64,000 nt of DNA from Bifidobacterium saimiriisciurei (GCF_010667655.1 NZ_WHZU01000016.1:1-64000); one strand, 5' to 3'; shown: positions 52,901-61,237, counted from the stretch's first letter. A program made the numbers and translations. Notes: generated from the sequence alone by a model not told the origin.

Positions 52901-53308
52901 CGCGGCGGCGTCTACGAACTGCGCCTCGGCACCCACGAAGGCCGCGCCGTCAAAACGGGCCTGCCCATCGAGGTGTTCGACCGTCGCAGCGACCTCGCCA
53001 CCGAAGCCTCCACGCTGTCTGGCGGCGAGACGTTCTTCGTGTCCCTTGCGCTGTCGCTGGCGCTCGCCGACATCATCCAGGCCGAGAACGGCGGCATATC
53101 CATGGACACGCTGTTCATCGACGAGGGATTCGGTTCGCTCTCGGAGGATTATCTCGACGACGTGCTCGCCGTGCTGCGGTCCATGAGCAGGCATCGCGAT
53201 ATCGGCGTCATATCGCACGTCGGGCTGCTCAAGGACCAGATACCCGAACGCATCAGCGTCACGCGCATCACCGAGGATTCCTCGTCCAGACTCACTGTCA
53301 TCGTATGA
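49982..53308 (+). CDS. sbcC: Exonuclease SbcCD, subunit C (Rad50-like ATPase)
   Basis: 1108 residues. It is an SMC-type ATPase that clamps DNA for SbcD. Walker A EGETGSGKSTILDC at about residue 35. Long coiled-coil arms run about 200-560 and 620-900. The zinc hook is HPCPVCGGTEHPSP at about 582. The ABC signature LSGGETFFVSLALSLALADI is at about 1010, Walker B DTLFIDEGFGSLSEDYLDDV at about 1040, and HVGLLKDQIPERI closes it. The coil is Ala/Arg/Glu-rich. Its start overlaps sbcD (TGATG), so the two are translationally coupled. Confidence 0.94.
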   Translation: MRLIGMRFMGIGPYEGEFSIDFVALNRSHMFLIEGETGSGKSTILDCISFALYGGVSVDDASKDRLRSRFLDTQQTPSFVDLIFTVNGRYYRVRREPAYMRRKKRGEGTIAENATGKLWEIDGGLADVVEASEAPAGDAASDGSAAAYFDYAEADGHAKPLASQARDTNIEVGKLLHLTRDQFSKTAMLAQGQFSSFLKCRPEERTQLIKSLFSADVYERIQKTLDTMRKQHADVVDGQRRELRTAIHEMRDVAERVDALADGGEVTDGLDGAAAGAGASDAAAWGLDDAGDVAEPAMEPQDIAARLGKRMDEAAARARVVLRRCRNGVAESDEWLQRAQRDLTVLTQMRQALNDEREAKARRDALSERRPDMDGHRAALERSRKAAPVVRAADDCAAVAAEIERQQRALADVRQNLNGLESADAMTKSREEALRQAAGRPMAEAALQSALTLREQLDKLAAAQQRAAQRREQAERLRDEADAADSAVARLDDPATVEDRIRELVRREALQAQLDDRLHAANGRLDHARKRDADRWRLDGLRAAAKEAGADRAAAKDAYEQAQETFLSASAAALADRLVTGHPCPVCGGTEHPSPAVRPQDVPDEDHLAELADRMNAAVQRAADAANAVSLCEQLIDSEDRQAEGLGEAAAETAVRKLREECDAAAQLTVQRKRLETRLAEIRAKTEDAKQRRQQAEVAAVASDSAQELAESAETACLDAETGKPYTDETAHQREEQARQAIAACDDQAARAEELGRLIARRAELEQRADRIESAVATLGEQHARAMAQRDELLAAGGFATEDEARAAALDESAAARLQAALDRYAADTEVAAAELARIRRELDGLLRTPTCRAIAAQADDGIRAIAEELPDALTAAQTRVAAAEQAHEAAIRAEEQAVGLDTDRERRAATLAKAAQVWAASCARFAPIRDMALLASGRSESPAGDGLSLVTYAVTERFRDVLDRANDILKDIRGGVYELRLGTHEGRAVKTGLPIEVFDRRSDLATEASTLSGGETFFVSLALSLALADIIQAENGGISMDTLFIDEGFGSLSEDYLDDVLAVLRSMSRHRDIGVISHVGLLKDQIPERISVTRITEDSSSRLTVIV

Positions 53309-53354
53309 GACCGGCCGATTCGAGCGGTATCCTTGGCACGGACGGGGTGAGACG

Positions 53355-54386
53355 ATGACGAAATCAACAAGGCAATCGACCAAGTCGACGTCTGCGAAGG
53401 CGACGTCCGCGAAAGCGAAGTCACAATCGGCGAAGTCCACGAAAACGAAGTCCGTGAAATCGAAATCCACACGGCCGAAGGGCGGCCGGCCGAAATCGGC
53501 CGCGCCGTCACGCCGGTCGCGGGGCGCGTTCACTCGATGGCTGCATCGCGGCGACAAACGCGTCCGATTCGTCAAGACGGTGATCGTGCGGTCCGTCTCG
53601 TCGGTGGCCGCGCTGGCCATGCTGCTGGGCATGTGCCTCGTCGTCTACCGGCAGATGAGCATCACGGCCGCCAAGAACCGGCAGGCCGAATTCGCGCAGG
53701 ACTACGATTTCGACCCCGGCAACATCATCTCGGACGCGCAGTTCTTCGACTCCAAGGCCATGAGCACCTACGAGGTGCAGCGGTTCCTCGACAGGCACGG
53801 CGCCAAGTGCTCCGGCGACCTCTGCTTGAAGAACTACACGGTGACCACGCTCGCTGAGCCGAAGGACGACCTGTGCGACGGCTACACCGGCGGCCAGCAG
53901 CAGTCCGCCGCGCAGATCATCGACGGGGCGGCGCGCAGCTGCGGCATCGCGCAGAAGGTGCTGCTCGTCATGCTCGAAAAGGAGCAGGGACTGGTGAGCA
54001 CCACGGAGCCGAGCGAGGCCCGATACCAGTCGGCGCTCGGCCTCTCATGCCCCGACGACGGGCCCTGCGACCCGAAGCACGGCGGATTCTTCAACCAGGT
54101 GTACGGCGCGGCAAGGCGGTTCAGGTACTATCAGGCCCACGCCGACCAGTACCGGTACCACGCCGGGCGGCTCAACTACGTGCAGTACCATCCGAACGAA
54201 AGCTGCGGCGGCGCCGACGTGTGGATAGAGAACGACGCGACCGCGCTGCTCTACATCTACACGCCGTACCAGCCCAACGTCTCCTCGCTCAAGGCCGGGC
54301 TGGGCGAGGGCGACTCGTGCGCGAGCTACGGCAACCGCAACTTCTCCATCCTCTACAACGCCTGGTTCGGGAACCCCCGCAAATAA
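53355..54386 (+). CDS. Membrane-anchored lysozyme-like (hemagglutinin-type) secreted protein
   Basis: 343 residues. A very Lys/Ser/Thr-rich cytoplasmic tail (about 1-60, repeated SAKAT and TKSVKS units) precedes one membrane helix (SSVAALAMLLGMCLVVY). The outer domain has VLLVMLEKEQGLVSTTEPS and ALGLSCPDDGPCDPKHGGFFNQVYGAARRFRYY, features known in actinobacterial proteins often labelled hemagglutinin, with a lysozyme-like glutamate in LEKEQGL. Six cysteines may form disulfides. It could trim or bind cell wall. It is not co-regulated with sbcC in an obvious way, 46 bases after it. Confidence 0.8.
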   Translation: MTKSTRQSTKSTSAKATSAKAKSQSAKSTKTKSVKSKSTRPKGGRPKSAAPSRRSRGAFTRWLHRGDKRVRFVKTVIVRSVSSVAALAMLLGMCLVVYRQMSITAAKNRQAEFAQDYDFDPGNIISDAQFFDSKAMSTYEVQRFLDRHGAKCSGDLCLKNYTVTTLAEPKDDLCDGYTGGQQQSAAQIIDGAARSCGIAQKVLLVMLEKEQGLVSTTEPSEARYQSALGLSCPDDGPCDPKHGGFFNQVYGAARRFRYYQAHADQYRYHAGRLNYVQYHPNESCGGADVWIENDATALLYIYTPYQPNVSSLKAGLGEGDSCASYGNRNFSILYNAWFGNPRK

Positions 54387-54491
54387 AGTCCACGGCTGTG
54401 CGTAGCTTTAGAGAGTTGCCCATTTTGGGCACGCGCTTACACACTCCTGTCATGGAACGTCCATGGCCTTTAAGTCCGAAGGAGGTGGGTG

Positions 54492-54788
54492 ATGTCTGCG
54501 CACAAGTACGAACTGATGCTCATTGCCGATCCCGAACTGGATGAGCGAGCACTGAAGAAGCTCGTCGACCAGTTCCTCAAGGTCGTCACCGATGAAAAGG
54601 GTTCCGTCGAGAACATCGACATCTGGGGCCGCCGCAAGCTGGCCTACGAGATCGCCGGCAAGAACGAGGGCAACTACGCCGTCGTCAACTACACCGCTGA
54701 GCCTGCTACCAGCGACGAGCTCGATCGTCTGCTGAACCTCAACGAGTCCATCATCCGTACGAAGATTCTTCGTAAGGACGCCAAGTGA
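54492..54788 (+). CDS. rpsF: 30S ribosomal protein S6
   Basis: 98 residues, complete. [28 protein letters not shown] is the N-terminal half of S6, and [33 protein letters not shown] the RNA-binding half. The start is set by AAGGAGG six bases before the ATG at 54492; one codon upstream is an in-frame GTG that is not preferred. First gene of the rpsF-ssb-rpsR-rplI operon. The leader has a small GCCCATTTTGGGC hairpin. Confidence 0.95.
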   Translation: MSAHKYELMLIADPELDERALKKLVDQFLKVVTDEKGSVENIDIWGRRKLAYEIAGKNEGNYAVVNYTAEPATSDELDRLLNLNESIIRTKILRKDAK

Positions 54789-54881
54789 TTCCTCGGGCCT
54801 GAGCCCGAACACACGAATCGCTGTCTTACCAAACTTTATTGATTCCCGATGATTCCCGGGAATGTACGGAAGGCATGAATC

Positions 54882-55544
54882 ATGGCAGGAGATACCGTCA
54901 TCACAGTGGTGGGCAACCTCACGGCTGACCCCGAACTGCGTCAGATTCCCAGCGGTGCCACGGTGGTCAACTTCACCATCGCATCCACCCCGCGTACCTA
55001 CAACAGGCAGTCGGGGCAGTGGGAGGACGGCGACGCGCTGTTCCTGCGTTGCTCGGCATGGGATTCGCAGTACAACCCCATGGCCTCCAACATTCAGGCC
55101 TCGCTGTCGAAGGGCATGCGCGTGATTGCGCAGGGTCGTCTGACGCAGCGCTCGTACACCGCCCAGGACGGCACGAACCGTACCGTGGTCGAGCTTCGCG
55201 TCGACGAGATCGGTCCCGCGTTGAGCCGCAACACCGCACAGGTGACGCGCAACAGCAACGGTGGCAACGGCGGATACCAGGGTGGCGGCGCCTCCCGTGG
55301 TGGATTCGCCGGAGCCCAGCGTAATGCCGCGCCCGCCGCTGGTGGATACCAGGGTGGCAACGGCGGTTACCAGGGCGGCTATCAGGGAGGATACTCGGGT
55401 GGCGCTTCCGCCCCCGCCGCTTCCCAGCCGGCCCAGCAGCCCGCCGCGGATCCGTGGGGTTCGACCGACGCCGGTTCGAGCTCGTTCGGTTCGTTCGGCT
55501 CCACCGATGATTTCGGTGGCGGCAGCGACGAACCGGAGTTCTGA
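54882..55544 (+). CDS. ssb: Single-stranded DNA-binding protein
   Basis: 220 residues. The OB-fold N-terminus is [45 protein letters not shown], with [34 protein letters not shown] and [14 protein letters not shown] Gly/Asn/Tyr-rich linker with repeated GGYQGG units precedes the acidic tip [12 protein letters not shown], the conserved docking tail for partner enzymes. It sits between rpsF and rpsR, its usual place. Confidence 0.95.
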   Translation: MAGDTVITVVGNLTADPELRQIPSGATVVNFTIASTPRTYNRQSGQWEDGDALFLRCSAWDSQYNPMASNIQASLSKGMRVIAQGRLTQRSYTAQDGTNRTVVELRVDEIGPALSRNTAQVTRNSNGGNGGYQGGGASRGGFAGAQRNAAPAAGGYQGGNGGYQGGYQGGYSGGASAPAASQPAQQPAADPWGSTDAGSSSFGSFGSTDDFGGGSDEPEF

Positions 55545-55643
55545 TCGCATCCGGCCTACCGCCGATCGCATCGTTCGTCCGTCCCGCTCGGATCGGGAAC
55601 AGGGATTCGAGATCATCAGTTTTTAGATTTTTAAGGAGTGCAT

Positions 55644-55892
55644 ATGTCACGCAAGAGGCCGCAGCCGCCGGTGAAGCCGTTCAAGAAGAAGCCGAACCCG
55701 CTGAAGGCTGCCAAGGTTACCGAGATCGACTACAAGGACGTCGCCCTGCTGCGCAAGTTCATTTCCGACCGCGGCAAGATCCGTTCCCGTCGCATCACCG
55801 GCGTCACCGTTCAGGAGCAGCGCGAGCTCGCCAAGGCCATCAAGAACGCCCGCGAGATGGCTCTGCTGCCGTACGCCACTTCCGGCCGCTGA
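55644..55892 (+). CDS. rpsR: 30S ribosomal protein S18
   Basis: 82 residues. [22 protein letters not shown] is a basic N-terminus and [50 protein letters not shown] is the S18 core. AAGGAG lies seven bases before the ATG at 55644. It lies between ssb and rplI. Confidence 0.95.
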   Translation: MSRKRPQPPVKPFKKKPNPLKAAKVTEIDYKDVALLRKFISDRGKIRSRRITGVTVQEQRELAKAIKNAREMALLPYATSGR

Positions 55893-55907
55893 TAGGAGGA
55901 CTTGACA

Positions 55908-56363
55908 ATGGCTAAGGAAACGAAGGTTATTCTCACCACCACCGTTGGCAACCTGGGTCACTCCGGTGACGTCGTCGAGGTTCGCCCCGGCTACGCCCGC
56001 AACTACCTGATCCCGCAGGGCCTCGCGTTCGCTTGGAACCGTGGCGCCGCTGAGCAGATCGCCCAGATGCAGCGCGCCCGCCGCGCCGCCGCCCTCGCCA
56101 CCCGCGAGGACGCCGTGGCCGCCAAGAACGCCATCGACGGCACCGTCGTCGAGATCGCCGCCAAGGTGTCCGAGTCCGGCAAGCTGTTCGGCGCCGTCTC
56201 CGCCGACGCCATCGCCAAGGCGCTTGGCGAGAAGGGCAACGCCGTCGAGGCCAAGTCCATCTCCGTGGAGACCATCAAGACCACCGGCGACTTCGCCGCC
56301 ACGGTCCAGCTCCACCCGGAGATCACCGCCAACTTCACCGTCAAGGTGGTTGCTGCCGAGTAA
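55908..56363 (+). CDS. rplI: 50S ribosomal protein L9
   Basis: 151 residues. [37 protein letters not shown] is the conserved N-terminal RNA-binding domain, followed by the long connecting helix ([16 protein letters not shown]) and the C-terminal domain with [15 protein letters not shown] and [23 protein letters not shown] lies eight bases before the ATG at 55908. Last gene of the operon. Confidence 0.95.
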   Translation: MAKETKVILTTTVGNLGHSGDVVEVRPGYARNYLIPQGLAFAWNRGAAEQIAQMQRARRAAALATREDAVAAKNAIDGTVVEIAAKVSESGKLFGAVSADAIAKALGEKGNAVEAKSISVETIKTTGDFAATVQLHPEITANFTVKVVAAE

Positions 56364-56397
56364 TTCGGTACGCGTATCAACCTGAGCTTAAGCCCAA

Positions 56398-56435
56398 AAG
56401 CCCCGTCGATGGCCATGCCATCACGGGGCTTTTTC
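56398..56435 (+). terminator. Terminator after rplI
   Basis: AGCCCCGT pairs with ACGGGGCT around GATGGCCATGCCATC, which itself can pair (GATGGC/GCCATC), followed by five T. Strong rho-independent terminator. Confidence 0.9.
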
Positions 56436-56454
56436 GTCGTCTGCGAGGGGCTCC

Positions 56455-56480
56455 CTAGAAGTTGCGCCCGCTCCATCCCC
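56455..56480 (-). pseudogene. Duplicated 3' tail of the tautomerase gene
   Basis: On the minus strand this encodes GWSGRNF and a stop, identical to the end of the complete tautomerase 107-132 bases away, at 23 of about 26 bases. Only the last eight codons are present. It is likely the remnant of a tandem duplication whose middle was deleted; the stretch between holds short inverted repeats (GAAGCC/GGCTTC near 56501). Confidence 0.65.
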
Positions 56481-56586
56481 CGGCGCCGTTTGGCGGGAAG
56501 CCGGGATGAGGCTTCCCGCAGGCGACGCGAGCCGCGATGCTCGAGCGGCGAGGCCGAAGGGCTTTCGGTCAGGGAGAGGATTTCCC

Positions 56587-56934
56587 TCAGAAGTTTCGCC
56601 CGCTCCAACCCCAGTTCGTCGTGGCGGTCTCGCGGATGTACACGCGGTTCGACGGGATGCCCAGCACCGAGTCGAGCGCGTCGCAGATGCTGCGGGTCAG
56701 CTGCTCCCAGTTCTCGCGCGGCACGGAATCGCCGAACACGTTCACCTCCACGTAGGCGGCCGGCTTGGCGTCGTCGCCGCCGAAGTAGATGGGCATGTTG
56801 TCCTCGAACGGGCACATCAGCCAGCCCTCCGACTTGCCGGGGACGGCGGTGATGGCCTGGCCGTACAGCGACTTGAGCTCCTCGCGCTGGGCCTTGCTGA
56901 TGGTCGTGCTGGCATGCGTGTGAATGACGGGCAT
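56587..56934 (-). CDS. Phenylpyruvate tautomerase MIF-related protein
   Basis: 115 residues, the size of MIF/D-dopachrome tautomerases. The catalytic Pro follows Met1 (MPVIHTHAST), and the family features GKSEGWLMCPFEDN (with the active-site Lys) and PSNRVYIRETATTNWGWSGRNF (the C-terminal NWG) are present. It should interconvert enol and keto forms of phenylpyruvate-like compounds; the bacterial role is unclear. The start has AAGGAGA upstream. It is convergent to the rplI operon. Confidence 0.88.
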   Translation of the reverse strand: MPVIHTHASTTISKAQREELKSLYGQAITAVPGKSEGWLMCPFEDNMPIYFGGDDAKPAAYVEVNVFGDSVPRENWEQLTRSICDALDSVLGIPSNRVYIRETATTNWGWSGRNF

Positions 56935-57164
56935 GATGTCTCCTTGCTTGTACGTTCCGAAGCGTGGCCCATGCAGTCCGCTTGCATGGGGAACGATGCG
57001 GAACGCCGATCGGTTTTTCGTTTGCCGATTTCCAGCGTAGTCGGCAAACGGCGATTTTCATGGAAACGTGACGCGGCGGCGGCACGACGTCTGCGTCGCC
57101 GCGATTTTTCGTAAAGATGATGGGCGGGTTTGCATGCGCCGCTGCCGCTTGCCGCCGCCGGGGG

Positions 57165-57170
57165 TTTAAT
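57165..57170 (+). promoter_or_regulatory. -10 box at the GtrA-like gene
   Basis: TTTAAT overlaps the ATG at 57169 and ends seven bases before the in-frame GTG at 57178. If used, the mRNA would be leaderless and start with GTG. Confidence 0.35.
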
Positions 57171-57732
57171 GGGGCGAGTGAGAAAACTCTTTGCGCAGCT
57201 GATGAAGTTCGGCATGGTGGGCGGCATCGCGTTCGTCATCGACTACGGTCTGATGAACCTGCTGCTGCTGACGCACATGCACAATATTCTGGCCACGTCC
57301 ATCTCGTTCTTCGTGTCGTTGATCTTCAACTATCTGGCGAGCATGAAGTTCGTGTTCAAGCACCGTCCCGACATGGCGCGGTGGATGGAGATCACCATCT
57401 TCTTCGTCTCCTCGTTCATCGGATGGATCATGAACGAGGTCATCGTATGGATCAGCACGTCGTGGATGCCTCACGACTCCATGTATTCGATGCACACGCA
57501 GTACATCCTGTGGACGAACATCGGCAAGCTCGTCGCCACGGTGGTGGTGATGGTGTGGAACTTCGTGATCCGCAAGTGGCTGCTCGACGACACGCACACC
57601 AACGCGATGAATCGTCTGCGCCGCGGCGACGCGAAGCTCAGCGAGGCCGAGCTGGCCGCCAGGCGCGAGCGCAGTGTGGCGCATCGCCTCGGCATGTGGT
57701 CCATCGAGCACGCGCCGTTCGGCTGGAAGTAG
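57169..57732 (+). CDS. GtrA-like membrane protein (lipid-linked sugar flippase type)
   Basis: 187 residues with four membrane helices: FGMVGGIAFVIDYGLMNLLLL, ILATSISFFVSLIFNYLASM, MEITIFFVSSFIGWIMNEVIVW and IGKLVATVVVMVWNFVIRKWLL. The pattern FNYLASMKFVFK is typical of GtrA proteins, which help flip undecaprenyl-linked sugars for cell-wall or teichoic glycosylation. The C-terminal tail is basic and holds no further motif. The GTG at 57178 is an alternative start. It is not next to a glycosyltransferase gene here. Confidence 0.85.
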   Translation: MGRVRKLFAQLMKFGMVGGIAFVIDYGLMNLLLLTHMHNILATSISFFVSLIFNYLASMKFVFKHRPDMARWMEITIFFVSSFIGWIMNEVIVWISTSWMPHDSMYSMHTQYILWTNIGKLVATVVVMVWNFVIRKWLLDDTHTNAMNRLRRGDAKLSEAELAARRERSVAHRLGMWSIEHAPFGWK

Positions 57733-57743
57733 GGGAGCGAACG

Positions 57744-59102
57744 CTACACGCGCACTTCGGAGAGAATCGGCGTCTCGGTGCTCGACCTGATCTGCCTGAA
57801 GCCCACGAACGCGATGACGAGCGAGGCCAATGCCAGCACCGTCACCGTCATGAAGCCGCCGTGCGAGCCGTAGCGGTCGATGAACTGGCCGGCCACCGCC
57901 GAGCCGAACGAGGCGCCGATGGAGTTCATGGCGCCCATCCACGCCACGCCTTCGGTGAATCGCGAGGGCGGCACGAGGTGCAGCATGATCTGGTTGCCGT
58001 TGATCCACGTCGGAGCCTGACAGACGCCGCACAGCAGATAGATGATCATGATGACCCACAGGTGGTCGGCCAGCACGAAGCAGCTGATGCCGATGTTCAC
58101 CACCGCCAGGCAGAAGTAGAAGCGCTTCCACAGCGGAATCACCCAGTTCTTCGCCCCGTAGACCAGCGCGCCGCACAGCGAGCTGAACGAGAAGCACGCG
58201 AACACGAATCCCGTGAACTGCGCCATGTCCTGCTCCTTGGCGAACGCGATGATGGAGATGGCGGTGGCGCTCTGGAATGCGCCGAGCCCGAACCAGGTGA
58301 CGCACACGGCCAGCAGGCCCGGCCCCCAGATGGAGTCCTTGGCGTTGGCCGCGTCGCCGCCCTGCATGGCCGCGGCCTTGGCGGCCTCGCGCTCGCGGTA
58401 TTCGCGGCGGGTGAGGCCGGCGGCGCGCGCCAGCTGCGTCTGCGACGGCGGCTCGGTGGTCAGTTCGGTGAGGAACATGAGCGCGCCCACCACCACGCAC
58501 ATGCCGGTGAACGAGAACGCGAGCACGCCCGAGATCACCGCTAGGATCGACGACAGCGGGTTGCCGATGACCCACATGCATTCGTCGAATACGCCGGAGA
58601 GCGAGAGCGCGCGGTTGATCTTCTCGCTGTCGCCCTTGAGCTGGTTGGTCCAGCGTGCGCGGCTCATCGCGCCCCACGGCGGGATGCATGCGAGGAACGG
58701 CACGATGCAGTAGAGAATCCACGCCGGCACCCGATGCGTGATGCACGTGACCAGCGCGATGGCCGAGACGATCCAGAGGACGATGGTGGGAATCGACACC
58801 TGACGCTGGCCGAACTTGTCGACGAGACGGCCGAGCAGCGGCGTAAGCACGGCCAGCGCGATGGCCTGCACGGCGGTGAGCGCGCCGGCCAGACCGTAGC
58901 TGCCGTAATACGTCTGCACGGAAATGGTGATGGTCATGCCGACCATGGGGAACGGCATGCAGGCGATCACCGAGCCGATGGCGTAGCGCGCGGTGTGCGG
59001 CAGCCGGAGAAGCTCCGCATAGCCGCCGAATACACGATGGTTCACGTCCTTGAACGCCTGGATGAACGACGTCTTCGACGACGTCGGCTTCGATGATGAC
59101 AT
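57744..59102 (-). CDS. MFS transporter
   Basis: 452 residues with about 12 membrane helices. The MFS motif is TPLLGRLVDKFGQRQVSIPTIV (motif A, loop 2-3) at about 75. Helices 1-6 and 7-12 are separated by a hydrophilic loop with SQTQLARAAGLTRREYREREAAKAA. The substrate is unknown; drug or metabolite efflux is a common role. The start at 59102 has AAGGAGG upstream. The promoter region to its right holds a perfect 20-bp palindrome at 59241. Confidence 0.85.
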   Translation of the reverse strand: MSSSKPTSSKTSFIQAFKDVNHRVFGGYAELLRLPHTARYAIGSVIACMPFPMVGMTITISVQTYYGSYGLAGALTAVQAIALAVLTPLLGRLVDKFGQRQVSIPTIVLWIVSAIALVTCITHRVPAWILYCIVPFLACIPPWGAMSRARWTNQLKGDSEKINRALSLSGVFDECMWVIGNPLSSILAVISGVLAFSFTGMCVVVGALMFLTELTTEPPSQTQLARAAGLTRREYREREAAKAAAMQGGDAANAKDSIWGPGLLAVCVTWFGLGAFQSATAISIIAFAKEQDMAQFTGFVFACFSFSSLCGALVYGAKNWVIPLWKRFYFCLAVVNIGISCFVLADHLWVIMIIYLLCGVCQAPTWINGNQIMLHLVPPSRFTEGVAWMGAMNSIGASFGSAVAGQFIDRYGSHGGFMTVTVLALASLVIAFVGFRQIRSSTETPILSEVRV

Positions 59103-59240
59103 GTGGTTCTCCTCCTTTATGGCTGCTCGTGACGACGTGATGCGCATGGGCCTGCTCGCGCCATGCCTGCCGTCGTCCGTGACGTATGGGTTCGGGTTGG
59201 GATTGTCGGGATTGCGGCCGGTCGTCTGTCGACCGACCAT

Positions 59241-59260
59241 CACCAACCGTTCGGTTGGTG
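59241..59260. promoter_or_regulatory. Perfect 20-bp palindrome in the divergent MFS/phosphatase promoter region
   Basis: CACCAACCG and CGGTTGGTG flank TT, a perfect nine-base dyad. It lies 138 bases before the MFS start and 182 before the phosphatase start. It is a likely operator of a TetR- or MarR-type regulator. No regulator gene lies nearby in this window. The rest of the 340-bp gap 59103-59442 shows no gene. Confidence 0.6.
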
Positions 59261-59442
59261 TAGGTGACGGGGATAGCCTATAGCAGCACGGGGCCCGACA
59301 CGCGGCATGGCCGCGCATTGCCAAGGGTTTCCGCAGACGGATCGTCGCCGGCCCCACCGACCGGCGCGGGGCCGCACGCGTCGGCACCGACTACACTGGA
59401 ACGCAGCAAACGAGACGTCCCAACGAAGGAGCCTACGCGACG

Positions 59443-60102
59443 ATGCCCGCAACCACCATCCATCTGGTCCGTCACGGCGAGGTCTACAATCCCGATCACG
59501 TGCTGTACGAACGGCTGCCGAACTTCCATCTTTCCGACCGTGGCGTACGCATGGCCCAGGCCACGGCCCGCTACATCGCCGCGCATTCCGGCATCAACCA
59601 GGCATCCGCCGTGTATTCCTCGCCGCTCGACCGCACCCGCGAGACCGCCGGCGAGATCCTCGCGGCCCTCAACTCCGTGCGTACCGAACGCGACGAGCCC
59701 ACGCTGGAACTGCACACCGACAAGCGCGTGATTGAGGCGGGCAGCGAGTTCCGAGGCAAGCGCATCGGCCACGGCGACGGCGCATTGTGGCGGCCGGAGA
59801 ACCTGAAGCTCATCCGCAACCTCCACAAGCCGACGTGGGGTGAGAGCTACGCGCACATCGGCGCCCGCATGAGCGACTTCGTGTATGAGAAGGTTGACGA
59901 ATACGCCGGCCGGCAGGTGATCGTCGTCAGCCACGAATCGCCGATCTGGTCCTTCCGCCACCTCATGGAGACCGGCCACGCCGAGCACTGGATGTTCCTG
60001 CGCAAGACGGCGCTCGCCTCGGTGACGTCGTTCACGTTCGACGCCGACACCCACGAGCTCATCGCCATCGCCTACGCCGACCCCGCCGCCAACGTGAGAT
60101 AA
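59443..60102 (+). CDS. Histidine phosphatase family protein (phosphoglycerate mutase-like)
   Basis: 219 residues. HLVRHGEVYNPDHVLYERLPNFHLSDRG is the N-terminal RHG phosphate-binding loop with the catalytic His at about residue 9. SSPLDRTRETA (second Arg), VIEAGSEFRG (catalytic Glu) and VVSHESPIW (second His) complete the catalytic set. It removes phosphate from small molecules or acts as a phosphoglycerate-mutase relative. The start has AAGGAG ten bases upstream. Confidence 0.9.
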   Translation: MPATTIHLVRHGEVYNPDHVLYERLPNFHLSDRGVRMAQATARYIAAHSGINQASAVYSSPLDRTRETAGEILAALNSVRTERDEPTLELHTDKRVIEAGSEFRGKRIGHGDGALWRPENLKLIRNLHKPTWGESYAHIGARMSDFVYEKVDEYAGRQVIVVSHESPIWSFRHLMETGHAEHWMFLRKTALASVTSFTFDADTHELIAIAYADPAANVR

Positions 60103-60181
60103 CCGTTTCCCGTCGATTCATATACGCATACGCGTCGGATATTGCGCGGCGGCCGGCCCATGCCGTACGGCATACCGCCCG

Positions 60182-60211
60182 CCGCTTTCGTGATGTTGGT
60201 CACGAAAGCGG
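60182..60211 (+). terminator. Hairpin after the histidine phosphatase
   Basis: The 12-base arms CCGCTTTCGTGA and TCACGAAAGCGG pair perfectly around TGTTGG. There is no T-run directly after; a TTTTCT follows 20 bases later. A palindrome around GCCGTACGGC lies just before it. Confidence 0.55.
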
Positions 60212-60255
60212 TGGAAACGGGCGGTTTTCTCTTGCCATGAGCCCATACTGGGAGT

Positions 60256-61134
60256 ATGAGCAAGAACGCATGGATTTCGTCCGCCGACGCGCTGAAGCGT
60301 CTGCCGGCCGTCGTCGCCGCCGTCGACGCGAGCAAGGAACTGACTGATCTGTGGCCGCTGACCGACCACATGCACATCGACAACGACGTGAAGTACGCCG
60401 AGTCCTTCCAGGTACGCACCACGCGCCAGTTCGCGCTGGTGCTCACCGGCGAGGACGTGACCGTACCCGACGCCGAATACGTGTACGAAGGCGCCGACGA
60501 GATTCCCGGCCGCCCGCAGAACATCGTCGACGCGTTGCTCGCCGCGAACGACGCCTACGACGAGACCGTCGACTTTTCCGATGACGGCGACGCCGGCCAC
60601 ATCGTCTCCTCCGCCGAACTGCTCGGCGACGTATGGAACGAGCCGACCGCCGATGCCGTGCGTGAGGTCGTGGAGGCCGCCGAGGCCGCCGGCGCGGCGC
60701 TCGCCGCCGACGACGTCGCCGGGCGATACGCCCTCGGTGCCGCCGCCTTCGCCGACGTACTGGCCGAAGTCAGCGAACATGCCGCCGACGGTGCCGCCGC
60801 CGTCAAGGCCGCGCTGCCGACGGTGCTGTACTTCAACGAATTCGACGAGCGTCTGGGCATCCCGCGAGTGTTCGTGACCGCCGACGAACTCGAGGCGCTG
60901 CGCGCGCTCGCCGTCGCCGGACCGGCCGACGACGCCAATGCCACCGCGTTCGTGGACAAGCTGCTGGAGATCGCCAAGCCCGAGTGGACCAAGCATCATG
61001 ACGATGTGCTGTGGGACCCGGTCGAGGCCAAGAAGAAGGCCAAGGAGGAGGACGAGAAGCGCAGCAAGGCCGCGCTCGCCGCCAAGTTCGCCCACATCAA
61101 GGACGACCCCAACAAGGAAGAGGTCGAGCTGTAG
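60256..61134 (+). CDS. Protein of unknown function, 292 residues
   Basis: I do not recognise this protein. It is acidic and Ala/Asp/Glu-rich, with an N-terminal third of mixed structure (DLWPLTDHMHIDNDVKYAESFQVRTTRQFALVLTGED) and a mostly helical centre (VVEAAEAAGAALAADDVAGRYALGAAAFADVLAEV). The C-terminal part LFFNEF-like (LYFNEFDERLGIPRVFVTADELEALRAL) and a Lys/Glu-rich coiled end (VEAKKKAKEEDEKRSKAALAAKF) close it. There is no signal peptide or membrane segment, so it is likely cytoplasmic. CATACT ends six bases before the ATG, so the mRNA may be leaderless. It may be a genus-restricted protein. Confidence 0.75.
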   Translation: MSKNAWISSADALKRLPAVVAAVDASKELTDLWPLTDHMHIDNDVKYAESFQVRTTRQFALVLTGEDVTVPDAEYVYEGADEIPGRPQNIVDALLAANDAYDETVDFSDDGDAGHIVSSAELLGDVWNEPTADAVREVVEAAEAAGAALAADDVAGRYALGAAAFADVLAEVSEHAADGAAAVKAALPTVLYFNEFDERLGIPRVFVTADELEALRALAVAGPADDANATAFVDKLLEIAKPEWTKHHDDVLWDPVEAKKKAKEEDEKRSKAALAAKFAHIKDDPNKEEVEL

Positions 61135-61158
61135 ACAGGCAGATCCGATAGCGAATAG

Positions 61159-61209
61159 CGAAGGGGGCTGGTCGTCGACGGGAATCCCATCGACGACCAG
61201 CCCCCTTCG
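61159..61209. terminator. Bidirectional terminator between the unknown gene and the DUF805 gene
   Basis: CGAAGGGGGCTGGTCGTCG pairs perfectly with CGACGACCAGCCCCCTTCG around a 13-base loop. The long GC-rich stem serves both convergent genes. Confidence 0.85.
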
Positions 61210-61237
61210 TTGATTTGACCGGCTTACGTGGTTACGG

